A DNA stretch of 64,000 nucleotides from Streptomyces sp. S3(2020). GTDB taxonomy: Bacteria; Actinomycetota; Actinomycetes; Streptomycetales; Streptomycetaceae. A program made the translations under genes and the position numbers. Under the pieces are notes generated by a model. That model had not been told where the DNA came from and searched no databases. It was given only the letters and a program-made list of their open reading frames with translations. How positions within the stretch are numbered: the first letter of the stretch is position 1; the number at the start of each line of letters is the position of its first letter. The stretch spans positions 62,001 to 126,000 of the forward strand of contig NZ_JABERD010000001.1 in NCBI RefSeq assembly GCF_013044505.1. The letters are read 5' to 3'. Below are positions 16,855 through 24,340 of the stretch, in pieces.

Positions 16855-17817
16855 TTACTTGACGGCGATCGGATTGACCGGGGAGCCGACGGCCCCGGTG
16901 ATGGGCAGGGGCGCGGCGGTGAGCCAGAACTCGTACACGCCGTCCGCCGCGCAGTCGGCGGCGAGCGCGTCGAGGTCCCACATCTCGCCGATCAGCAGGC
17001 CGATGTGCGGGATGGCCACCTGGTGCAGCGGCTGGAAGGCGTGCTCGAACTCGTTCGGCCGCACCTCGAAGCCCCAGGTGTCGGTGGCGATCGCGCAGAT
17101 CTCGGTGCGGTGCAGCCAGCCGGCCGTGGTGAACGACAGCCCCGGGGAGTCGCCGCCCGCGTAGTCGCCCCAGCCCTCGCGCCGGGCGCGGGCCAGCCGT
17201 CCGGTGCGGACGGCGACGAGGTCACCGCGTCCGACGCGCACGCCGTGGGCTTCGGCGGTCGCGGTCAGGTGCTCCTCGGTGACGGCGAACCCGTCGGGCA
17301 ACTCGCCGTCGCGGCCCACGACTTCGCCGACGTCCAGCAGCACTCCGCGCCCCGCGACATACGGCGCCATGTGCTCGATGCCCGTGACGAGGTCGCCGTC
17401 CGAGGTGACGGTGCGGGCCGCGTCCCGGCCGTTCCAGGCCTTGCCGTGGTCGAAGATGTGCCCGAGCCCGTCCCACTGCGTCGAGCACTGCAACGGCATC
17501 GCGATCACGTCGTCGGCGCCGCCGATGCCGTGCGGGAAGCCCTGGTTGCCGAGGGCCGCGTCGGTGCCGGTGTCGAGCATGGTGTGCACCGGGTTGGTGC
17601 GCCGCCGCCAGCCCTTCTGCGGCCCGTTCATGTCGAAGCTCTGCGAGAGGGAGAAGCTCACACCGCGCCGCACGAGCGCGGCGCCCTCGCGGCGCTTGGC
17701 CTCGTCGAGGAAGTTGAGCGTGCCGAGCACGTCGTCCTCACCCCAACGCCCCCAGTTGGAGCACGCCTTGGCGGCCTCGGCGATCGCGCCCTCGGGGTCG
17801 CTCCGGTCGAGCGTCAC
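16855..17817 (-). CDS. cyclase-family hydrolase (kynurenine formamidase/isatin hydrolase fold)
   Basis: A 320-residue PF04199-type protein. The metal motif of the family, normally HxGTHxDxPxH, appears as QWDGLGHIFDHGKAWNG, with the first His replaced by Gln but Asp and His conserved. A further segment DYAGGDSPGLSF matches the family. Members hydrolyse amide bonds such as N-formylkynurenine or isatin. That fits a pathway for an indole or anthranilate-like compound, but the variant motif means the reaction is uncertain. GTG start at 17817 overlaps the upstream stop. Confidence 0.82.
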   Translation of the reverse strand: MTLDRSDPEGAIAEAAKACSNWGRWGEDDVLGTLNFLDEAKRREGAALVRRGVSFSLSQSFDMNGPQKGWRRRTNPVHTMLDTGTDAALGNQGFPHGIGGADDVIAMPLQCSTQWDGLGHIFDHGKAWNGRDAARTVTSDGDLVTGIEHMAPYVAGRGVLLDVGEVVGRDGELPDGFAVTEEHLTATAEAHGVRVGRGDLVAVRTGRLARARREGWGDYAGGDSPGLSFTTAGWLHRTEICAIATDTWGFEVRPNEFEHAFQPLHQVAIPHIGLLIGEMWDLDALAADCAADGVYEFWLTAAPLPITGAVGSPVNPIAVK

Positions 17818-18797
17818 CGGGGCACCTCCGCGGTGCAGCGCGTGCGCTGGGCGCCCAGACCGGTGATCGACCCGTCCATCACGTCGCCGTCGCGCAGCAA
17901 CCGGCCCCAGTGCATGCCGTTTCCGGCCGGGGAACCCGTCAACACCAGGTCCCCGGGCAGGAGTCGCGAGGTCCGGGAGGCGTACGACACGATCCGCGCG
18001 ACACCGAAGAGCATGTCCTTGGTCGACTCGTCCTGCATCGTCTCGCCGTTCAGCTTCAGAGTGACCCGCAGGTCACCCGGGTCCGCGATCGACTCGGCCG
18101 GCACGATCCAGGGGCCGAGCGGGGTGAAGCCGGGCGCGTTCTTGGAGCGCAGCCAGTCCGTGCCGATGGCCTTCATGTCACGGCGGAAGACGGTGGCACG
18201 GTCGGTGAGGTCGTTGGCGATGGTGTACCCGGCGACGTGGTCCAGGGCCTCCTCGACGGACACCCGGTAGGCGGGCCGGGAGATCACGGCCGCCAACTCC
18301 AGCTCCCAGTCCGGCTGTTCGGCCCAGGACGGCAGGACGACGTCGTCGTACGGGCCGGTGACCGCGCTCGGCAGTCCGATGAAGACGTACGGCAGGTCCT
18401 CGGCGGCCCGGCGGTCCATGATCCCGGCGATCTCGGCCCGAGCCTCCTCGACCGTGCGCGGGTCGTCGGGGGAGCGGTGGGCGACCTCCAGATCGATCAC
18501 GTGCTGCCGGTAGTTCGCGCCGGACTGGAAGATCTGGCGGGGCTCCACGGGAGCGTGGACGCGCAGGCCGTCCAGGGGACGGCGGTCGGCCTCCGGGTCC
18601 GCCGCCAGCTCGTGCAGACGGGGGAGCAGCTCGGTCCAGCGCTCGAAGACCGCGCGGGTCGTCGGGGCGGGCTCGTCGAGAGCCGTCCGCAGGTCCAGCA
18701 CCTGCCCCTCGGGGATCAGGAGGCCGGGGAAAGCGGCCTGGCCGGGGGCGGAGAAGGTACCGAGCGCGAACGGTCCGGAGAAGGCTGCAGATTTCAC
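17814..18797 (-). CDS. fumarylacetoacetate hydrolase (FAH) family protein, first gene of operon
   Basis: A 327-residue FAH-fold protein. Visible motifs are FQSGANYRQHV (substrate loop), DWELELAAVISRPAYR (acidic metal ligands), NDLTDRATVFRRD and the C-terminal GDLVLTGSPAGNGMHWG, which is the classic TGTPxG segment. It is only distantly like the other FAH protein of the operon, so two different steps are likely. It starts 115 bases from the divergent LysR gene, with candidate LysR sites between. Confidence 0.88.
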   Translation of the reverse strand: MKSAAFSGPFALGTFSAPGQAAFPGLLIPEGQVLDLRTALDEPAPTTRAVFERWTELLPRLHELAADPEADRRPLDGLRVHAPVEPRQIFQSGANYRQHVIDLEVAHRSPDDPRTVEEARAEIAGIMDRRAAEDLPYVFIGLPSAVTGPYDDVVLPSWAEQPDWELELAAVISRPAYRVSVEEALDHVAGYTIANDLTDRATVFRRDMKAIGTDWLRSKNAPGFTPLGPWIVPAESIADPGDLRVTLKLNGETMQDESTKDMLFGVARIVSYASRTSRLLPGDLVLTGSPAGNGMHWGRLLRDGDVMDGSITGLGAQRTRCTAEVPR

Positions 18798-18825
18798 GGG
18801 CGTGTCCTCCTGATGGCGATGTGAC

Positions 18826-18854
18826 TAATCTGGGCCCTCCTCTCGTAATCTGGG
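18826..18854. promoter_or_regulatory. candidate LysR-regulator sites (TAATCTGGG direct repeat)
   Basis: TAATCTGGG occurs at 18826-18834 and 18846-18854, exactly 20 bases apart (two helical turns), midway between the divergent catabolic operon and the LysR gene. LysR proteins bind such paired sites in shared promoters. The assignment is by position. Confidence 0.5.
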
Positions 18855-18912
18855 AAATCGATTCCGTGGATGCGGATCATCCATGCGGTTTATGGCGATC
18901 GAAGGGCGTGCG

Positions 18913-19983
18913 ATGAGCCTGGCCAGCCTCGACCTCAACCTCGTGGTCGCCCTGCGTGCCCTCCTGGAGGAACGCAACGTCACCCGCGCCGGGCGCCGGG
19001 TCGGTCTGAGCCAGCCCGCGATGAGCGCGTCCCTGGCCCGGCTGCGCCGCCACTTCGACGACGACCTGCTCTCCCGCGTCGGCGGCCACTACGAGCTGAC
19101 CGCGCTCGGCCAGGTCCTCCTCGACCGCACCTCCACCGCCTGCGACCTGCTGGAACGCCTCTTCACCAGCCAGGCCGACTTCGATCCGGCGGTCGAGGAA
19201 CGGGAGTTCACGATCGTCTCCTCCGACTACGCGGTCGCCGTCTTCGGCGCCGCACTCGCCCGCACGGTCCACGAGGAGGCTCCCGGCATCCGGCTGCGCT
19301 TCGTCCAGACCCCGCCCGGCATCGTCGAGCAGGCCGGCACCCTGCTGAGCACCACCGAGGGACTGCTCATGCCGCACGGCATCATCAGCGGCTTCCCCGC
19401 CACCGAGCTCTACCGGGACCAGTGGGTCTTCCTGGTCGCCGACGACAATCCGGAGGTGGGCGAGCGGCTCACCCGGGACGACGTGGCACGGCTGCCCTGG
19501 GTGACGTACCAGCGCACCTACGACGCCCCGGCGGTCCGTCAGCTCGGCATGCTCGGCATCGAACCCAGGGTCGAGGTGTCCGTCGACAGCTTCACGGTGC
19601 TGCCGTTCCTGGTCGCCGGGACCCGTCGCATCGCCCTGGTCCAGGCACTCCTCGCCGAGCGGCTGCGCGGCGTGGCCCCCGTGCGGATCATGGCGGCGCC
19701 CTACGAGTCGGTACCTCTCCAGGAAGCCCTGTGGTGGCATCCGGTGCACACCCACGATGCCGCGCACATGTGGCTGCGCGAGACCGCGGCACGGGTGGGG
19801 GCCTCGGTGACGGGACATGGCGGCCGGGCGGCGGAGGGATACGACATCCAGGCGGTGGAGGGACTCGACATCCGAGCGGCGCAAGGACTCGACAACCAAG
19901 CGGCGGAAGGCCACGACACGCCGGTGACGGAGGGTCCAGGTCGGCCGGCCGATGGCGGGGCGGGGCATCCAGCCGGTGGATGA
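18913..19983 (+). CDS. LysR-family transcriptional regulator with repeat tail
   Basis: About 356 residues from ATG 18913, which has GAAGGG upstream; in-frame ATGs at 18883 and 18892 are less likely. The N-terminal winged helix reads LDLNLVVALRALLEERNVTRAGRRVGLSQPAMSASLARLR. An effector-binding domain covers about residues 90-295. The product probably activates the divergent catabolic operon in response to a pathway compound. The last 60 or so residues are unusual: seven octapeptides of the form GxDxxAxE, encoded by 24-base tandem repeats, which normal LysR proteins lack. Confidence 0.92.
   Translation: MSLASLDLNLVVALRALLEERNVTRAGRRVGLSQPAMSASLARLRRHFDDDLLSRVGGHYELTALGQVLLDRTSTACDLLERLFTSQADFDPAVEEREFTIVSSDYAVAVFGAALARTVHEEAPGIRLRFVQTPPGIVEQAGTLLSTTEGLLMPHGIISGFPATELYRDQWVFLVADDNPEVGERLTRDDVARLPWVTYQRTYDAPAVRQLGMLGIEPRVEVSVDSFTVLPFLVAGTRRIALVQALLAERLRGVAPVRIMAAPYESVPLQEALWWHPVHTHDAAHMWLRETAARVGASVTGHGGRAAEGYDIQAVEGLDIRAAQGLDNQAAEGHDTPVTEGPGRPADGGAGHPAGG
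19813..19980 (+). repeat. 24-bp tandem repeats in the LysR 3' end
   Basis: Five recognisable 24-base units at 19813-19932 encode GHGGRAAE, GYDIQAVE, GLDIRAAQ, GLDNQAAE and GHDTPVTE. Two more degenerate units follow to 19980. The period is exact, so the tail grew by in-frame duplication. Confidence 0.8.
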
Positions 19984-20019
19984 TCCCGATCCGGGAGATC
20001 GATCGGCTGAGGGCTAGGC

Positions 20020-20068
20020 GCGGCGGGCGTGCCGGTTCATAGTCGGGGCAGTTCCTGACGCCCGCCGC
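20020..20068. terminator. inverted repeat after the LysR gene
   Basis: GCGGCGGGCGT (20020-20030) has a perfect inverted copy at 20058-20068 with a 27-base loop. It may be a terminator for the LysR gene or a site in the promoter of the next MFS gene. Confidence 0.4.
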
Positions 20069-20108
20069 TCGGGCGCAGTCCCCTCCGGTGCCGCAGTCGC
20101 CGCACCTC

Positions 20109-21332
20109 ATGCCCCCCGACGTGGAGCCCCGCCATGCCCGGTCCGTCCCCCTGCGCGCCCCTCTCCTGATGGCCGGCAGCTGCCTGCCCGTCCTCGGCGC
20201 GGTCCTGATCGCCCCGGTGCTGCCGAAGATGCAGGACCACTTCGACTCGGTACCCGGCGCCAAGACGCTCGTCCCCGTCGTCCTGACCGTCCCGGCGCTG
20301 GCGCTCGCCCTGCTGGCCCCGTTCGCGGGCGTCATCGTCGACCGGCTGGGCCGCAGACGCCTGCTGGTCGTGGCGACCGTGCTGTACGCGCTCTTCGGCA
20401 CCGCCCCGCTCTGGCTCGACTCCCTGGGCGCGATCGTCGCCTCCCGGGTCCTGGTCGGCATCACCGAGGCCGCGATCATGACCTGCTGCACCACACTGAT
20501 CGGCGACTACTACACGGGCCGTGTCCGGGACCGCTATCTCGCCCTCCAGACCATGTGCGCCTCCGCCTCCGCCACCGCGTTCTTCGTGATCGGCGGCGCG
20601 GTCGGCTCGGCGGGCTGGCGCGCCCCCTTCTGGATCTACGCGGTCGGCCTGCTGCTGGCCCCCCTCATGGCGACCGCCCTGCCCAGGCTCCGTCAGGACG
20701 CCGCCGAGGAAGTCACCACCGAGCCGCGTCCGTTCCCCGTACGACGGCTGGCCGGCATCTGCGCGCTGACCGTGTTCGGTGCCATGGTCTTCTACACCGT
20801 GCCCGTCGAGACGGCCTATCTGCTCGACGACCTGGGCATCACCTCCACCGGCGTCATCGGTCTGGCCACCGCCCTCGCCAGTGCCGCCACGGTGGCCGGA
20901 TCGATCGCCTTCACCAGGCTGCCGGGCACCCCCGCGAGCCGGCTGCCCGTGGTGTTCGCGCTGTGCGGCACCGGGTTCGTGGTCATGGGGCTGGCGAGCG
21001 GACCCGTGCTGCTGATCGCGGGTGCGGTGCTCAACTGCCTCGGTACGGGCGTCCTGTTGCCGTCCCTGCTCACCGCCGCGATGTCCAGGCTGGAGTACAC
21101 CGACCGAGGGCGCGGCACCGGACTGTGGACGGCCGCCTTCTTCTTCGGCGAGTTCATCTGCCCGCTGATCCTGATCGGGCTGGAGACCGTGGTCGGGAGC
21201 CTGGCCACCGCCGTCGGCGTCCTGGGCCTCGCCTCGGGGCTGCTCGCGGGCGGACTGCTGCTCGTGGGACGGTCGGCGGTCGTCGAGCCCGACCCTGCCG
21301 GCCCTTGGGATGTGAAGGCCCCTCGTCTATAG
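20109..21332 (+). CDS. MFS transporter (12-helix)
   Basis: About 407 residues with 12 predicted helices. Motif A is present as FAGVIVDRLGRRRLLV between helices 2 and 3, and again loosely after helix 8. It resembles bacterial DHA1-like exporters or nutrient permeases. ATG at 20109 and GTG at 20088 are both possible and neither has a clear ribosome binding site. It follows the LysR gene on the same strand, so it could serve the aromatic catabolic operon, but this is only proximity. Confidence 0.85.
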   Translation: MPPDVEPRHARSVPLRAPLLMAGSCLPVLGAVLIAPVLPKMQDHFDSVPGAKTLVPVVLTVPALALALLAPFAGVIVDRLGRRRLLVVATVLYALFGTAPLWLDSLGAIVASRVLVGITEAAIMTCCTTLIGDYYTGRVRDRYLALQTMCASASATAFFVIGGAVGSAGWRAPFWIYAVGLLLAPLMATALPRLRQDAAEEVTTEPRPFPVRRLAGICALTVFGAMVFYTVPVETAYLLDDLGITSTGVIGLATALASAATVAGSIAFTRLPGTPASRLPVVFALCGTGFVVMGLASGPVLLIAGAVLNCLGTGVLLPSLLTAAMSRLEYTDRGRGTGLWTAAFFFGEFICPLILIGLETVVGSLATAVGVLGLASGLLAGGLLLVGRSAVVEPDPAGPWDVKAPRL

Positions 21333-21350
21333 TCAACGACATTACTAGGT
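21330..21350. promoter_or_regulatory. candidate PadR-type operator upstream of SGNH gene
   Basis: TAGTCAAC at 21330-21337 and CTAGGT at 21345-21350 reproduce the two elements found together at the PadR gene promoter (22181-22193), here separated by 7 bases. A shared regulator for both genes is inferred. Confidence 0.4.
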
Positions 21351-21379
21351 GCGTACTTGTCCAAGTGGGGCGGCCGGTC

Positions 21380-22183
21380 ATGACGGAGAACGGACCTCTG
21401 CGGTACGTCGCCCTCGGCGACAGCCAGACCGAAGGGTGCGGCGACGGCGACGACGTACGAGGACTGCGCGGATGGGCCGACCGGCTCGCCGAGCAGCTCG
21501 CCCGGGACACACCGGACGTGCTCTACGCCAATCTCGCCGTGCGCGGCCGTCTCGCCGGGCAGGTGCGGGACGAACAGCTCGCGCCCGCCCTCGCGTTGGA
21601 GCCCGGCCTCGCCACGGTCGTCGCCGGGGTCAACGACCTGCTGCGGTCCCGTTTCGACGCCGACGAGGTGGCCGGTCACCTGGAGGCGATGTTCGCCGCA
21701 CTCACCGCGCGGGGCGCCCGCGTGGCGACGGTGACCTTCCCGGACGTCGCCCGGATCACCCCGCTGGCCCGCCCGGTCCGCCCCCGGGTCATCGCCCTCA
21801 ACGACCGCATCCGACAGGCCGCGGCCCGGCACGGAGTCGTGGTCGCCGAGACCTCCCACCACCCCGTCGTGACCGACCCGCGCCTGTGGAGCCCCGACCG
21901 GCTGCACGCCAGCCCGCTCGGTCACGCCCGGATCGCCGCCGCCGTGGCCGACGCCCTCGGCCTGCCGGGCAGCGACGACGGCTGGACCCGGCCGCTGCCC
22001 GCCGACCCGCGGGCGGCCTCGGGGCTGCGCGCGGTCGGCGGCGAGCTGCGCTGGGCCGGCTCCTTCCTCGGCCCCTGGCTCGTACGGCGGGTCCGCGGCC
22101 GGTCCTCCGGCGACGGCCGGCGCGCCAAGCGGCCCGAACTGCTCCCGATGCCCCGGCCCGCCGATACGCACCCCATTGACTAG
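21380..22183 (+). CDS. SGNH/GDSL-family hydrolase
   Basis: About 267 residues. Block I is VALGDSQTEG with the nucleophile Ser, block II Gly is in NLAVRGRLAG, block III Asn is in VVAGVNDLLR, and block V Asp-His is in DRLHASPLGH. No signal peptide is visible, so an intracellular esterase or acyl hydrolase is likely. Its stop codon lies inside the palindrome that precedes the PadR gene, so the two are adjacent and probably co-regulated. Confidence 0.88.
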   Translation: MTENGPLRYVALGDSQTEGCGDGDDVRGLRGWADRLAEQLARDTPDVLYANLAVRGRLAGQVRDEQLAPALALEPGLATVVAGVNDLLRSRFDADEVAGHLEAMFAALTARGARVATVTFPDVARITPLARPVRPRVIALNDRIRQAAARHGVVVAETSHHPVVTDPRLWSPDRLHASPLGHARIAAAVADALGLPGSDDGWTRPLPADPRAASGLRAVGGELRWAGSFLGPWLVRRVRGRSSGDGRRAKRPELLPMPRPADTHPID

Positions 22184-22193
22184 TCAACTAGGT
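22176..22193. promoter_or_regulatory. PadR-type palindrome
   Basis: TTGACTAGTCAA at 22176-22187 is a perfect 12-bp palindrome overlapping the SGNH stop codon. It runs into a second overlapping dyad, GTCAAC-TAG-GTTGAT. It ends about 10 bases before the padR start, consistent with autoregulation. Confidence 0.6.
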
Positions 22194-22200
22194 TGATCCC

Positions 22201-22767
22201 ATGGCTCTGCGCAACGCGGTGATGGCCGCCCTCCTGGAGGGCGAGGCCTCCGGATACGACCTCGCCAAGGGCTTCGAGGCCTCCGTCGCCAACTTCTGGA
22301 TGGCCACCCCGCAGCAGCTCTATCGGGAACTGGAGCGCATGGCGGCCGAGGGCCTCGTCTCCGCCCGCGTGATCCAGCAGGAACGCCGCCCCAACAAGCG
22401 CCTGTTCTCCCTCACCGAGGCCGGTCTGGAGGTCCTGCGCGCGTACATCGCCGACGAGCCCGCGAGGCCGACCGCCATCCGCGACGAGCTGATGGTCAAG
22501 GTCCAGTGCGTAGACATCGGCGACACCGACGCCGTACGGACCGCGATCGCCGAGCGCGTGGAGCGGTCCACCGCCAAGCTGGCCCGCTACGAACGGATGC
22601 GGGAGCGCATGCTCGCCGGCCGCACCGAGGACGAGTACTTCGCCGAGGCCGACCGCATCGGGCCCTACCTCACCCTGCTCGGCGGCATGACCTTCGAACG
22701 GTCGAATCTCGCGTGGGGCGAGACCGCCCTGAAGAGGCTCGCTCAGCGCGGCGCACGTCTGCCGTGA
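22201..22767 (+). CDS. PadR-family transcriptional regulator
   Basis: A 188-residue regulator. The N-terminal winged helix reads ALRNAVMAALLEGEASGYDLAKGFE, then QQLYRELERMAAEGLVSAR and RPNKRLFSLTEAGLEVL. A C-terminal helical dimerisation domain (about 95-185) follows, as in PadR subfamily 1 (with the Vir_act_alpha_C-like region). It overlaps the next gene by GTGA and lies just after a palindrome it may bind. Confidence 0.92.
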   Translation: MALRNAVMAALLEGEASGYDLAKGFEASVANFWMATPQQLYRELERMAAEGLVSARVIQQERRPNKRLFSLTEAGLEVLRAYIADEPARPTAIRDELMVKVQCVDIGDTDAVRTAIAERVERSTAKLARYERMRERMLAGRTEDEYFAEADRIGPYLTLLGGMTFERSNLAWGETALKRLAQRGARLP

Positions 22768-24035
22768 GCGAGCGGCCGATCCCCGGCGCCGGAGAGAGCT
22801 GCCCGCACCTCGACTGGGCCGCCTCCGGGGCCATGGCGCTCACCGGTGAGCAGGACGGCCCGCCGCTCCTGGCGCCGGGCGGGTTGATGCCCCTCCTGCA
22901 CCGGATCCGCGGCGCGCTCCCCGTCGACATCGACCCCGCCCTCCTCCTCGGCGCCCGAGCCGGTGCCATGGGCCTGACCCGGCGCGGCCGTACGTCCACG
23001 GGTGGCGCCACCCGCCTGCTGCGAGCCGCCGACGGCTGGTGCGCGGTCACCCTGGCCCGCCCCGACGACCTCGACCTCGTCCCCGCGATCCTCGGCCGCG
23101 CCGACGTCCACGCCCCGTGGGACGACCTCGCCACCGCCGCACGCACCACGAAGGCCCGCGAACTCGCCACGCGCATCCGCATGTTCGGGGTCCCCGCCGC
23201 CGCACTCCCGACCGGGCCGGGAGCACCGGCCGACACTCCGTACCGCACCTCCCGCATCGCCGCACCCGCCAAGGACCCGAAGCTCGAAGGCGCCCTCGTC
23301 GTCGACCTCTCCTCCCTCTGGGCCGGCCCCCTCTGCGCCCATCTGCTCGGACGGGCCGGCGCCCGTGTCGTCAAGGTCGAGAGCACCCGGCGCCCCGATG
23401 GCGCCCGGGCCGGGAACCGGCGGTTCTACGACTGGCTGCACGCCGGCCACGAGAGCGTCGCCGTCGACTTCACCACGGCCGAAGGACGCGCGGCGCTCGC
23501 GGAGTTGGTCGGCGAGGCGGACATCGTGATCGAGGCGTCCCGACCGCGAGCGCTCGCGCAACTGGGGCTGGCCGTCGAACGCCTCGACCATCGTGCGGGC
23601 AAGGTGTGGGTCGCCATCACGGGGTACGGCCGCGGCCACCCCGACCGGGTCGCCTTCGGCGACGACGCCGCGGTCGCCGGGGGACTGGTGGCGCGGTCCG
23701 ACCACGGCCCGGTCTTCTGCGGCGACGCGATCGCCGACCCGCTCACGGGACTGGTCGCCGCACTGGGCGCCTTCACGTCCCTGGCCCGCGGCGGCGGGGA
23801 GCTGATCGACGTCTCGATGCGCGAGGTGGCCGCCGCCTTCGCCGGGACCGCTCCCGACACGGAGCACGGCCCGCATCCGGTACGCCGGGACGGCGGCACC
23901 GGCTGGACGGTCACCTGCCCGCGCCTCGCCCGGACGCAACAGATCCTTCCACCACGCCCACCCGAAGCGACGGGCCCGGCAGCCGAGTCGGGCGCCGACA
24001 ACGCCCTCATCCGTGTACGACCCGCCCCGCGATGA
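22764..24035 (+). CDS. CaiB/BaiF-like CoA-transferase with permuted halves
   Basis: About 423 residues from GTG 22764, overlapping the padR stop. The first ~165 residues resemble the middle and C-terminal part of CaiB enzymes (AASGAMALTGEQDGPP, then a DGWCAVTLARPDDLDLV region). The next part is the CaiB N-terminal Rossmann half (LEGALVVDLSSLWAGPLCAHLLGRAGARVVKVES), running to GDAIADPLTGLVAALGAF, where the catalytic Asp is expected. The order is therefore reversed compared with ordinary family members. The last ~35 residues come from the first unit of a tandem repeat (23931-24340) and look acquired, so activity is uncertain. Confidence 0.7.
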   Translation: MSERPIPGAGESCPHLDWAASGAMALTGEQDGPPLLAPGGLMPLLHRIRGALPVDIDPALLLGARAGAMGLTRRGRTSTGGATRLLRAADGWCAVTLARPDDLDLVPAILGRADVHAPWDDLATAARTTKARELATRIRMFGVPAAALPTGPGAPADTPYRTSRIAAPAKDPKLEGALVVDLSSLWAGPLCAHLLGRAGARVVKVESTRRPDGARAGNRRFYDWLHAGHESVAVDFTTAEGRAALAELVGEADIVIEASRPRALAQLGLAVERLDHRAGKVWVAITGYGRGHPDRVAFGDDAAVAGGLVARSDHGPVFCGDAIADPLTGLVAALGAFTSLARGGGELIDVSMREVAAAFAGTAPDTEHGPHPVRRDGGTGWTVTCPRLARTQQILPPRPPEATGPAAESGADNALIRVRPAPR

Positions 24036-24340
24036 ACGTGGCGCGCTGCTGCTCGGCGGGACGTGACGGGTTCTTCCGCCGCGCCGACCCGAAGTGGCGC
24101 CTGCCGCGGCCGAGTCGGGCGTCGACAGCGCTCTCGTCCGTGCGCGACGCGTCCCGCGATGAGCGTGGTGCGCTGCTGCTCGGCGTCGGGTGGGCAGTCG
24201 CCTGCCTGCTGCTCGGCCGGACGCAGCGGGTTCTTCCGCCGCGACCACCCGAAGTGGCGGCTCCCGCGGTCGAGTCGGGCGCCGACAACGCTCTCATCCG
24301 TGTACGACCCGCCCCGCGATGAACGTGGCGCGCACCTGAC
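23931..24340. repeat. three tandem diverged copies of a ~125-bp segment
   Basis: Units begin at 23931, 24058 and 24218, each with (C/G)GGACG followed by a TTC-rich stretch, GAGTCGGGCG, CGACAnCGC and CCCGCGATGAnCGTGG. Unit 2 is longer by about 33 bases. Unit 3 contains the real 3' end of the minus-strand amidohydrolase, and units 1 and 2 carry decayed copies of that 3' end. Unit 1 supplies the C-terminus of the CaiB-like gene on the other strand. Confidence 0.8.
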
